64,000 bases of DNA, taken from CAVTWY01 sp963738575. GTDB taxonomy: Bacteria; Pseudomonadota; Gammaproteobacteria; Burkholderiales; Burkholderiaceae_C. Below the pieces are notes generated by a model. It was not told the origin of the DNA. It worked only from the letters and a program-made list of their open reading frames with translations, and ran no database searches. The DNA is taken from NCBI GenBank assembly GCA_963738575.1, contig CAVTWY010000001.1:186001-250000 (forward strand). Direction: 5' to 3'. Position 1 is the stretch's first letter. Each line of letters begins with the position of its first letter. Below, one piece after another: positions 25,253-36,800 of this stretch. The translations under genes were made by a program, and so were the position numbers.

Positions 25253-26079
25253 GGCAAGGCCGCCCACAGTTCGCGCACGTGACGCGCCGAGGCTTCGGCA
25301 CACGCCGGGCCGTCGGGCACGTATTCAAAGGGCTCAACCGCCATCCACCCGGGGTAGCGCATCGCCTTGAGCACGCCCAAGACGGCACGCTGGTCGGTGG
25401 TCCCTTGGCCCGGACCACGGCGGTTTTTGTCATTCAGTTGCACGTGGGCAATGTGGCCGCTGGCCAAGAAGCGGCGCAGCACGTCGTGCACGGGCTCGTG
25501 TTCGCTGTGCGATGCGGCGCTGACGTCAAGCATGGTGCGCACGGCAGGTGACCCGATGCGGTCGATCAAAGCTGCGGCCTCGGCCACGGTGTTGATCACG
25601 CTGGTCTCGAACGGGGCCAATGGTTCAAGACAATAGACGACGCCGGCCGCCGCCGCGTGGGGGGCAAGATCAGCCAGGGCTGCTTCAAATCGTTGGGTGG
25701 CATCGGCCACGCTCTGACCAGACGCGGGTGATCGCTGCTTGGGCGAGCCGTGCACCAACACGCCTGCGCCGCAGGCGGCCGCAAAGTCAATCAACCTGCG
25801 CAGCAGGTCCAGCGTGCGGCGGCGCAGCGCAACGTCGTCGGTCACCAGCGACAGGCCATCGGGCTTGACCAACAACCAGTGCAGGCTGCAAACCGTCAAG
25901 CCATGCGCAAGCGCGGTGCCGCGCACCCCGCCCGCTTCGGCATCACTGAGCGTGAAGGGGTCGTCTGTCAGCGTGAAGGGAGCGATTTCCAGCGCTTCGT
26001 AACCCATGCGAGCTGCAGCATCACACTGCGCCGCCCATGCGAGCGGCCGCAGCACTTCGTTGCACAGCGCGAGTTTCAT
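25249..26079 (-). CDS. second sugar phosphate isomerase/epimerase (TIM barrel)
   Basis: This 276-aa xylose-isomerase-like TIM barrel begins MKLALCNEVL. Candidate metal ligands are YCLEPLAPFE (Glu), RTMLDVSAASHSEHE (Asp/His), AHVQLNDKNR (His) and MAVEPFEY (Glu). It differs strongly from the epimerase at 20643, so it is not a recent duplicate. ATG 26079 overlaps the tctA stop (ATGA); a longer frame upstream is embedded in tctA and rejected. It overlaps the enolase-like gene by four bases. Confidence 0.85.
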   Translation of the reverse strand: MKLALCNEVLRPLAWAAQCDAAARMGYEALEIAPFTLTDDPFTLSDAEAGGVRGTALAHGLTVCSLHWLLVKPDGLSLVTDDVALRRRTLDLLRRLIDFAAACGAGVLVHGSPKQRSPASGQSVADATQRFEAALADLAPHAAAAGVVYCLEPLAPFETSVINTVAEAAALIDRIGSPAVRTMLDVSAASHSEHEPVHDVLRRFLASGHIAHVQLNDKNRRGPGQGTTDQRAVLGVLKAMRYPGWMAVEPFEYVPDGPACAEASARHVRELWAALP

Positions 26080-27575
26080 GGCGCCGCGCCGCCCAAAGCA
26101 CGCTGGCGCGACAGACTCCAGAGCTTCCACCCGATGGTGGCAAAAATCATGGCAGCGACGGTGCCCGCGATGGGTCGCGTGAAGAAGGGTGTGAGATCAC
26201 CATCCGACAAGATCAGCGCGCGGCGCAGGTTCTTCTCCATCAAGTCGCCCAGCACGATTCCCAATACCAACGGCGCAATGGGGTAACCATGATGGCGCAA
26301 GAAAAATCCAATCAAGCCAAAGACCAGCATCACGTACACGTCAAACAAGCGCCCAGCGATGGCAAAGCTGCCGACCGCGCACAGCACAAAAACGATGGGA
26401 ACGATGAGGTGCTGTGGCACCCGCAACACTTGCACGAGGGCCTTGGTAAGCACCAGCCCATAAATAAGAATGCCGATGGTGGCAAACAGCATCATGGCCA
26501 CCACGTCGTACACAAACTGTGGGTTCTCCACCATGATGAGTGGCCCCGGTTTGATGCCGTGGATGATCATGGCGGCCATCAACACGGCAGCGGGTGCCGA
26601 ACCCGGGATGGCGAGCGTCAGGACCGGGATGACGGCGCCGGGGACGCAGGCGTTGTCGCCTGTTTCAGCCGCCATCAGCCCTTCGACCGAGCCCTTACCA
26701 AACATCTCCTTTTCTTTGCTGGCGCGTTTGGCAGCGGCGTAAGACGACCATGCCGCCACGTCTTCACCCACACCAGGCACGATGCCAACGCCCGTGCCAA
26801 TGAGACCCGAGCGCAGGATGGTTCGCCAGTATTGCGTGACGTCGCGCAGCTTGGGAATCACGGTGTCGAAGGCGCTTATCGTGACGGGGGGCTCGTGTTT
26901 GCGCATGGCAGTCAGCAGTTCGGCAAAGCCGAAAGCACCCACCAGCGCGGGCACCAATTGGATGCCGCCGGCCAGGTCGCGCACGCCCCACGCAAATCGC
27001 TCATAGCCGTACTGTGGCTCTTGACCGATGGTGGCGATGAAAAGACCAACCATGCCAGCGAGCCAGCCCTTGAGTGGGTCGTCGCCCGTCAATGTGCCCG
27101 CGATGATGACGCCGAAGATCGCCAACCAAAAGAACTCGTAAGCCCCGAACTTCAGTGCAAGCTCCCCCAACAGTGGGGTAAAAACGGCAAGAAAGAACAT
27201 GCCGATCAAGGTGCCCATGACCGAGCCCGTGGTGGCAATGCCCATGGCGCGGCCCGCCATGCCCTGGCGCGCCAAGGCGTAGCCGTCCAGGCAGGAAGCA
27301 GCCGATGCCGGCGTGCCTGGGATGTTGAGCAAGATGGCCGATCTTGACCCACCGTAGATCGAGCCCACGTAAGTGCAGACCAAGATCAACAAGGCTTGGT
27401 TGGCGGGTAGTTTGAGGGTTAGTGTGGTCATCAGCGCCAGCGCCATGGTTGCCGTAAGGCCGGGCAGGGCACCCATCACCACGCCGACCAACGACGCCAA
27501 CAACGCGTACGCGATGGTTTCGGGCGCGCTGAAGCGCACGATCGATTGGCCAAAAAGAAGGAGTCCGTCAAACAT
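26076..27575 (-). CDS. tctA: TctA-family tripartite tricarboxylate transporter large permease
   Basis: This 499-aa polytopic membrane protein with about ten to twelve hydrophobic segments is the large channel subunit of the Tct family. Signatures include GALPGLTATMALALM near the N-terminus, GIPGTPASAA-like LNIPGTPASAA and GIVPGVGEDVAAW. It works with TctB and the periplasmic receptor to import carboxylates by ion symport. The substrate cannot be read from sequence. It is followed directly by catabolic genes. Confidence 0.94.
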   Translation of the reverse strand: MFDGLLLFGQSIVRFSAPETIAYALLASLVGVVMGALPGLTATMALALMTTLTLKLPANQALLILVCTYVGSIYGGSRSAILLNIPGTPASAASCLDGYALARQGMAGRAMGIATTGSVMGTLIGMFFLAVFTPLLGELALKFGAYEFFWLAIFGVIIAGTLTGDDPLKGWLAGMVGLFIATIGQEPQYGYERFAWGVRDLAGGIQLVPALVGAFGFAELLTAMRKHEPPVTISAFDTVIPKLRDVTQYWRTILRSGLIGTGVGIVPGVGEDVAAWSSYAAAKRASKEKEMFGKGSVEGLMAAETGDNACVPGAVIPVLTLAIPGSAPAAVLMAAMIIHGIKPGPLIMVENPQFVYDVVAMMLFATIGILIYGLVLTKALVQVLRVPQHLIVPIVFVLCAVGSFAIAGRLFDVYVMLVFGLIGFFLRHHGYPIAPLVLGIVLGDLMEKNLRRALILSDGDLTPFFTRPIAGTVAAMIFATIGWKLWSLSRQRALGGAAP

Positions 27576-27594
27576 GGCTAACCGCTGGCATGTC

Positions 27595-28083
27595 TCAAGG
27601 CAGTCGCACCAAGAAAATGTGCTGAAAGACCCCCGTTACCACGGCGGCGGTGAGCCCGCCCGCCAGCAACGCCGACGACCATCGGCGCGCCTTTGTCTGA
27701 TCTTTGGGTGCGACGACGGCCACAAAGGCTGTGACAAACGCGGCAGTGGCCACCCAAAACGGGACCCGGCCCACCAACACACCCGCATAAATCAGGGTGA
27801 GTGCGAGCGTGATGGCGATGCGGGCATTGACCAGTGGCACCGACGGCCCGGCGTCCATGGGCTGCCGACCGCGGCGCCAAGCGCGCAGCATCAATGCGAC
27901 GCCCAACAGCATGATGACCGCACCCAGCATGCCGGGCACAAAACCCGGCATGGTGTAGAGCTGCGCACCCATGGATTCAAATCGCTCCATGCGCCACGAA
28001 GCCACCACGATCAGCAGGCCAAGGCCCACCCAGCCCGCACCGCCCCATGCGTCGCTGCGGCTTGCCCTTGACGACTCAGGCAT
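27595..28083 (-). CDS. tctB: TctB-family tripartite tricarboxylate transporter small permease
   Basis: This 162-aa protein has four hydrophobic segments (for example GWVGLGLLIVVASW and ITLALTLIYAGVLVG), the topology of TctB. I chose ATG 28083 (MPESSRASR) because it places the first membrane helix about 15 residues in; upstream in-frame codons extend into the tctC 3' end and are not needed. It lies 29 bases after tctC and 19 before tctA. Confidence 0.88.
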   Translation of the reverse strand: MPESSRASRSDAWGGAGWVGLGLLIVVASWRMERFESMGAQLYTMPGFVPGMLGAVIMLLGVALMLRAWRRGRQPMDAGPSVPLVNARIAITLALTLIYAGVLVGRVPFWVATAAFVTAFVAVVAPKDQTKARRWSSALLAGGLTAAVVTGVFQHIFLVRLP

Positions 28084-28112
28084 GGTGGGGCGGGAGGCCT
28101 GTGAATTTCTGC

Positions 28113-29117
28113 TTAGGGTTTTGGAATGCCCACGGTGTCTGGAGACACCTTGGCTTTGCCAGCCGCTTGTTGCGTCCACGCGTAAGACTGGATGGCAGGG
28201 AACACGGCCTTCTGGGCCTCGTCACCCGCCATGGGTGCAAACATCGCGCCGCGCGATTGCGCATATTTTTTGAGGGCTTCACTCTTGACCATCTCGGTGG
28301 CCCAAATTCTGTTGAGCGTTTGAGCGACTTCGGGTGGCGCCGACTTGGGCACAAAAATGCCAAAGAAGTTGATGGGGTCTTTGAACCCTGGGATGAACTG
28401 AGACAGCGGCGGGATGACGCCATAGCCTTCGATCTCGATGGACTTGTCACCCACCACAGCAAGGGGGCGGATCTTCTTGGCGCGGATCATGTCGGTTTGC
28501 TCGGCTGCGAGTTGCGTGGTGACCTGCGTTTCGCCTGACGCCGCAGCCACTGCCGCAGGCGCGCCACCGTCGTAGGTGACGTGCTTGTACGTGACACCAG
28601 CCACGCGCGCGATCGTCTCGATGGCCGAGTGGCCACTTGAGTTGACACCTGCGGTGGCGACCGAGATGGTTCCGGGCTTGGCCTTCATGGCCGCCAGCAG
28701 CTCGGGCATGGTCTTGTAAGGCGTGTCGGCGTTGACGCCCACCACCGCAATGTGGGCCACATTGAGGTACAAGTTCCAATCACTGGCTGACGTGTCAAGC
28801 ATGCCAAGCACTTTGTAGGTGCCGAGGTCCTTGGCACCGCCTGCTGTCCAGGTGTAGCCATCGGCAGGGGCCGCCATGGCGTTCTTGGTGCCCACGGAGC
28901 CCGAGGCACCGGGCTGGTTAAGAATCACGATTTTTTGACCGAGATGCTTCTCAAGTTCGGCAGCAGTGACGCGCGAAACTTGATCGGTTGACCCGCCTGG
29001 AGCCCAAGGCACGATGAGGGTGATTGGGCGGTCGGGCTTCCACTGGGCCAAGGCGCTGGCCGAGGCCATGGCCAGCAATGAAGTGATGAGTAGATGGCGA
29101 ATGGGAGTGGTTGTCAT
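28113..29117 (-). CDS. tctC: TctC/Bug-family periplasmic solute-binding receptor
   Basis: This 334-aa secreted receptor has a signal peptide ending ASALA before QWKPDRPI. The Bug-family core includes ITLIVPWAPGGSTDQVSR and VNQPGASGSVGTKNAM-like residues that bind a carboxylate. An AGGAGAT Shine-Dalgarno site lies five bases before ATG 29117. It is the first gene of the operon and lies behind a strong sigma70-like promoter with an overlapping palindrome. Bug receptors are strongly expanded in Burkholderiales. Confidence 0.93.
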   Translation of the reverse strand: MTTTPIRHLLITSLLAMASASALAQWKPDRPITLIVPWAPGGSTDQVSRVTAAELEKHLGQKIVILNQPGASGSVGTKNAMAAPADGYTWTAGGAKDLGTYKVLGMLDTSASDWNLYLNVAHIAVVGVNADTPYKTMPELLAAMKAKPGTISVATAGVNSSGHSAIETIARVAGVTYKHVTYDGGAPAAVAAASGETQVTTQLAAEQTDMIRAKKIRPLAVVGDKSIEIEGYGVIPPLSQFIPGFKDPINFFGIFVPKSAPPEVAQTLNRIWATEMVKSEALKKYAQSRGAMFAPMAGDEAQKAVFPAIQSYAWTQQAAGKAKVSPDTVGIPKP

Positions 29118-29150
29118 GCACGATCTCCTGGGTCGGGTTGCCGGTATTTA

Positions 29151-29168
29151 ATTAACCTAAACGTTAAT
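29151..29168. promoter_or_regulatory. operator-like palindrome at the tctC promoter
   Basis: ATTAAC and GTTAAT form a perfect 6-bp inverted repeat with a six-base spacer. The site overlaps the last bases of the -10 box and the likely transcription start of the island operon. A related 18-mer (13 of 18 identical) lies in the tetR promoter at 29869-29886. It is the likely binding site of the island's TetR regulator. Confidence 0.6.
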
Positions 29169-29195
29169 ACTAGGGGTGACGTTGCAAGTCGTCAA
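29167..29195 (-). promoter_or_regulatory. sigma70-like promoter of the tctC-led island operon
   Basis: Read on the minus strand, TTGACG (29190-29195) and TAGTAT (29167-29172) are separated by exactly 17 bases. Transcription would start near 29160, leaving a leader of about 43 bases with a Shine-Dalgarno site before tctC. Confidence 0.6.
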
Positions 29196-29199
29196 GGCG

Positions 29200-29859
29200 T
29201 CATGAGGCCTCATGGGTAAGGACATACCCCAGGATCACATCGCACACGTGCGACAGCCTTTCGCTGCGCGCTTTGGGGGTCATGAGGTTGCGTCCAAAAA
29301 TGGCCGACAGCGTGTGGTTGTTGGACAGGTAGAAGTACGACAGCCCGGCAATCGACACGTAGAGCTGCAACGGGTCGACGCCACCGCGGAACAAGCCTTC
29401 CAGTCGCCCTCGGTCAAGGATCTCGCCCAAGGTGTGGATCAGCGGCGAGTTGAGCTGCCGCGCGTGCTCGGAGTGCGCGAGGTGCCGCGCGCGGTGCAGA
29501 TTGGCGCTGTTAAGCAGGGTTAGAAACTCGGGGTGTTCGAGGTAGTAGTTCCACGTGAATTCAACCAGACGACGCAGCGCCGTTTCGGGCTTGAGCCCAA
29601 GCAGGTTGAGCCCTTGCTCTTCTTCCCTGATGTGACGGTAGGCTTGCTCCAGCACCGCCTGAAAGAGCTTCTCTTTGTCGTCAAAGTAGTAATAGATCAG
29701 GCGCTTGTTCAGGCCGGCGCGCTCGGCGATGCGTTCCATGCGCGCGCCGCCCAGGCCATGCTCGGCAAATTCGTCGCGGGCGGCCATGAGGATGGTGCTT
29801 TGCGAGCGATCGGCATCGCGAAGGCGCTCCTCGGTAAGAACGGGATGGGTGCGTTGCAT
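29200..29859 (-). CDS. TetR/AcrR-family transcriptional regulator of the island
   Basis: This 219-aa regulator begins MQRTHPVLTEERLRDADR and has a TetR N-terminal helix-turn-helix, ILMAARDEFAEHG then IAERAGLNKRLIYYYF. A helical ligand-binding domain with a TetR_C-like WNYYLEHPEFLTLL segment follows. ATG 29859 lies only six bases after its -10 box with no Shine-Dalgarno site, suggesting a leaderless message. A TTG at 29877 lies upstream of the predicted transcription start, inside the promoter. Similar palindromes at its own and the tctC promoter suggest autoregulation and control of the island. Confidence 0.88.
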   Translation of the reverse strand: MQRTHPVLTEERLRDADRSQSTILMAARDEFAEHGLGGARMERIAERAGLNKRLIYYYFDDKEKLFQAVLEQAYRHIREEEQGLNLLGLKPETALRRLVEFTWNYYLEHPEFLTLLNSANLHRARHLAHSEHARQLNSPLIHTLGEILDRGRLEGLFRGGVDPLQLYVSIAGLSYFYLSNNHTLSAIFGRNLMTPKARSERLSHVCDVILGYVLTHEAS

Positions 29860-29865
29860 GGTGTC

Positions 29866-29894
29866 ATAATTCCCCAAACGGTTAATAAAGTCAA
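29866..29894 (-). promoter_or_regulatory. sigma70-like promoter of the tetR gene
   Basis: Read on the minus strand, TTGACT (29889-29894) and AATTAT (29866-29871) are separated by exactly 17 bases. The predicted start of transcription, about seven bases on, coincides with the ATG at 29859. Confidence 0.6.
29869..29886. promoter_or_regulatory. second operator-like site, inside the tetR promoter
   Basis: ATTCCCCAAACGGTTAAT shares 13 of 18 positions with the palindrome at 29151-29168, with identical ends (ATT and TTAAT). It fills the spacer between the -35 and -10 hexamers, a classic repression position. Confidence 0.5.
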
Positions 29895-29952
29895 TGGGCC
29901 CGACCCGACGGCGGCCCAGCCTGGTGGCTGCCGCGCCGCTTAGACTCGCAGG

Positions 29953-31080
29953 ATGAATTCATCAACTGATGGCTGTCACGATGCCCATGTGACGATCGCG
30001 CTTGGCGAGCGCGGTTACCGCATCCTGATTGGCAACGGGTTGTTGCAACAAGCGCAGCGCTGGCCCGCGCTACCCCAGGCCGACACCGCGATCATCGTTA
30101 GCAACCCCACCGTGGCCGCGCTTCACGGCGCGGCACTGGAAGCAACGCTCCGGCAGCGTTACCGGCGTTGTCTAACGGTCCTCATTCCCGACGGTGAACA
30201 GCACAAAACGTGGGACTCGATCAACACCATCACCACGGTGATGCTTGAGAACGCCTGCGATCGCAAGACCACGTTGTTCGCGTTGGGTGGAGGCGTTGTG
30301 GGGGACATCGCCGGTTTTGCAGCCGCGTGCTACATGCGCGGCGTGCCAGTGGTGCAGGTGCCTACCACGCTGCTGGCGCAGGTTGACTCGTCGGTGGGGG
30401 GCAAAACAGCCATCAACCACCCGCTGGGCAAAAACATGATTGGCGCTTTCCATCAGCCCGTCGCGGTGTTGTGCGACTTGGCCACGCTGGCCACCTTGCC
30501 CGAGCGTGAGTACCGTTCGGGCCTGGCCGAGGTGATCAAGTACGGACCCATCGCCGACGCGTCCTTTTTGACATGGCTCGAGGCACACATGGACGACTTG
30601 CTCGTGCGTGACGAGGTCGCACTGACGCACGCGGTGCAACGCAGTTGCGAAATCAAGGCGATGGTGGTGAGCGCCGACGAGCGCGAAGCGGGGTTGCGCG
30701 CCACGCTTAACTTTGGCCACACTTTTGCCCACGCCATCGAAGGTGAGATGGGCTACGGCCAGTGGTTGCACGGCGAGGCCGTGGCTTGCGGCATGGTGTT
30801 GGCGTCGTCTTTGTCGGTCGCGTTGGGTTTGGTGCCAGCATTGTTTGCGCAGCGCCTGCGCGCCTTGATTGCGCGTGCCCATCTGCCCACGTCGCCGCCG
30901 TCCATGACTTGGGGCCGTTGGGCGCAGTGGATGCGGGTCGACAAAAAAGCCGATGGGGGTTCGATTCACTACATCCTCATCGATGCAGTGGGGCATGCCG
31001 TGATGCGGCCCGTGCCTGATGAGGTGGTGGCCAACGTCATCGCGGCGCACAACACGGTGACCGAGACACGGGTGGCCTGA
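29953..31080 (+). CDS. aroB: 3-dehydroquinate synthase
   Basis: AroB converts DAHP to 3-dehydroquinate using NAD and a divalent metal. The 375-aa product shows the NAD-binding GGGVVGDIAGFAAA, the PTTLLAQVDSSVGGKTAINHPLGKN stretch (conserved core), and metal ligands in GLAEVIKYG, LNFGHTFAHAIE and WLHGEAVACGM. It is in the same orientation as aroK but separated from it by the island. No strong Shine-Dalgarno site precedes ATG 29953, and the operon promoter may have been lost. Confidence 0.96.
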   Translation: MNSSTDGCHDAHVTIALGERGYRILIGNGLLQQAQRWPALPQADTAIIVSNPTVAALHGAALEATLRQRYRRCLTVLIPDGEQHKTWDSINTITTVMLENACDRKTTLFALGGGVVGDIAGFAAACYMRGVPVVQVPTTLLAQVDSSVGGKTAINHPLGKNMIGAFHQPVAVLCDLATLATLPEREYRSGLAEVIKYGPIADASFLTWLEAHMDDLLVRDEVALTHAVQRSCEIKAMVVSADEREAGLRATLNFGHTFAHAIEGEMGYGQWLHGEAVACGMVLASSLSVALGLVPALFAQRLRALIARAHLPTSPPSMTWGRWAQWMRVDKKADGGSIHYILIDAVGHAVMRPVPDEVVANVIAAHNTVTETRVA

Positions 31081-31089
31081 GGCACTTCC

Positions 31090-31776
31090 ATGGCGCGGTT
31101 GAGTCGACTGTCGGTACCGCACCAAATGCATTACGTGGTGCAACGGGGCCACGGTACTCAACCCGTGTTTGTGGACGACCAGGACCGCGCGGCCTACCTC
31201 CACGCGTTGCAAATCGCAGCAAGCGACCACCGGGTGAGCGTCCACGCGTTTGTGCTTCTCGACGACCAGGTGCAATGGTTGGCCTCGCCGCAAGACACGC
31301 GTGGCCTCAGTCGTGCTGTCCAGGCCACGGGACAACGCTTTGTGGGCGCATTCAATCGCCGCCACGGGCTCCGGGGTACACGCTGGGAAGGGCGCTTTCG
31401 GTCGGCTTTGGTGGAAGCCGCGATCTGGGGTCTGCCGCTCAGTTTGATGATTGAACAAGAACCCGTCGTGCGGCAGGGGGTGACCGAGGCAGCGCAGTGG
31501 CCGTGGTCCACCGCGCGTCATCACCTGGGTTTGGAGCGTTTGCCATGGATCGTTGATTCACCGGTGCTATGGCAACTGGGAAACACGCCCTACGAGCGAG
31601 AGGCAGCCTACGCAGCGGCTTTAAGAATCCCTCAAAGCGACGAACATAAGCGTGCGCTTACTAACGCTGCGGCTCGCGGATGGGCTTACGGAAGCAAGAG
31701 TTTTCTGGATTCAGTGGCAAAGATTGCAGGGCGATCTGTTGGCCCCAAACCAAGAGGACGACCCAAGAGAGTTTGA
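31090..31776 (+). CDS. REP-associated tyrosine transposase-like protein with degenerate HUH motif
   Basis: This 228-aa protein has the fold of IS200/RayT-type transposases: an opening RLSVPHQMHYVVQRG, VHAFVLLDDQVQWLASP in place of the usual HxxxLMxNHVHLL block, and a closing PVVRQGVTEAAQWPWSTARHHLG in place of NPVRAGLV...WSS. Both catalytic histidines are replaced by Gln (Gln60, Gln62), so HUH nuclease activity should be absent. A basic tail GRSVGPKPRGRPKRV may bind DNA. It sits nine bases after aroB and just before gltB. Domesticated or decaying transposase are the two readings. Confidence 0.78.
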   Translation: MARLSRLSVPHQMHYVVQRGHGTQPVFVDDQDRAAYLHALQIAASDHRVSVHAFVLLDDQVQWLASPQDTRGLSRAVQATGQRFVGAFNRRHGLRGTRWEGRFRSALVEAAIWGLPLSLMIEQEPVVRQGVTEAAQWPWSTARHHLGLERLPWIVDSPVLWQLGNTPYEREAAYAAALRIPQSDEHKRALTNAAARGWAYGSKSFLDSVAKIAGRSVGPKPRGRPKRV

Positions 31777-31789
31777 TATGTCCCTATTT

Positions 31790-31833
31790 AAATTGGTGTG
31801 GCGCAAGGCACTTAATTTAATTTGCTCTGACCC
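31790..31833 (+). repeat. AT-rich imperfect palindrome downstream of the transposase-like gene
   Basis: AAATT-G-GTG at 31790-31798 can pair imperfectly with CAC-TT-AATTT at 31809-31818, in an unusually AT-rich patch. A TTGCTCTGACCCA stretch follows. From memory, similar sequence is frequent around REP-type transposase genes in betaproteobacteria. TTGGTG and TTTAAT 17 bases apart in the same patch could also act as a gltB promoter. Confidence 0.4.
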
Positions 31834-31994
31834 ATATTAAATTCTTTGCGGACGCTCGCCAGAGGCAAGGGGTCTGTCGTAACCTTGTGCACCTGCAACA
31901 TTTGTTCCGCGAGCACGCCATGACCCACGCCATCAACGCCAGCCCCGAACCAACGGAAAGCGCCGTGCACCAACTGGCCGCGCAGGAAGACGAC

Positions 31995-36725
<4,731 letters not shown>

Positions 36726-36800
36726 GTCACCCTCGCTTTCAAGACCATCGGCGCGCTTGCGTGCAAGCCAACCATTCAACAGAACTGTCAAAAGATCATC

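Noticed and set aside
20600..29900. Attachment-site direct repeats flanking the island
   Set aside because: I compared sequence around 20590-20650 and 29860-29950 and saw no convincing shared direct repeat.
30172..31524. Minus-strand frame across aroB and the transposase-like gene
   Set aside because: Both plus-strand genes are well supported; this frame is a His/Arg-rich shadow.
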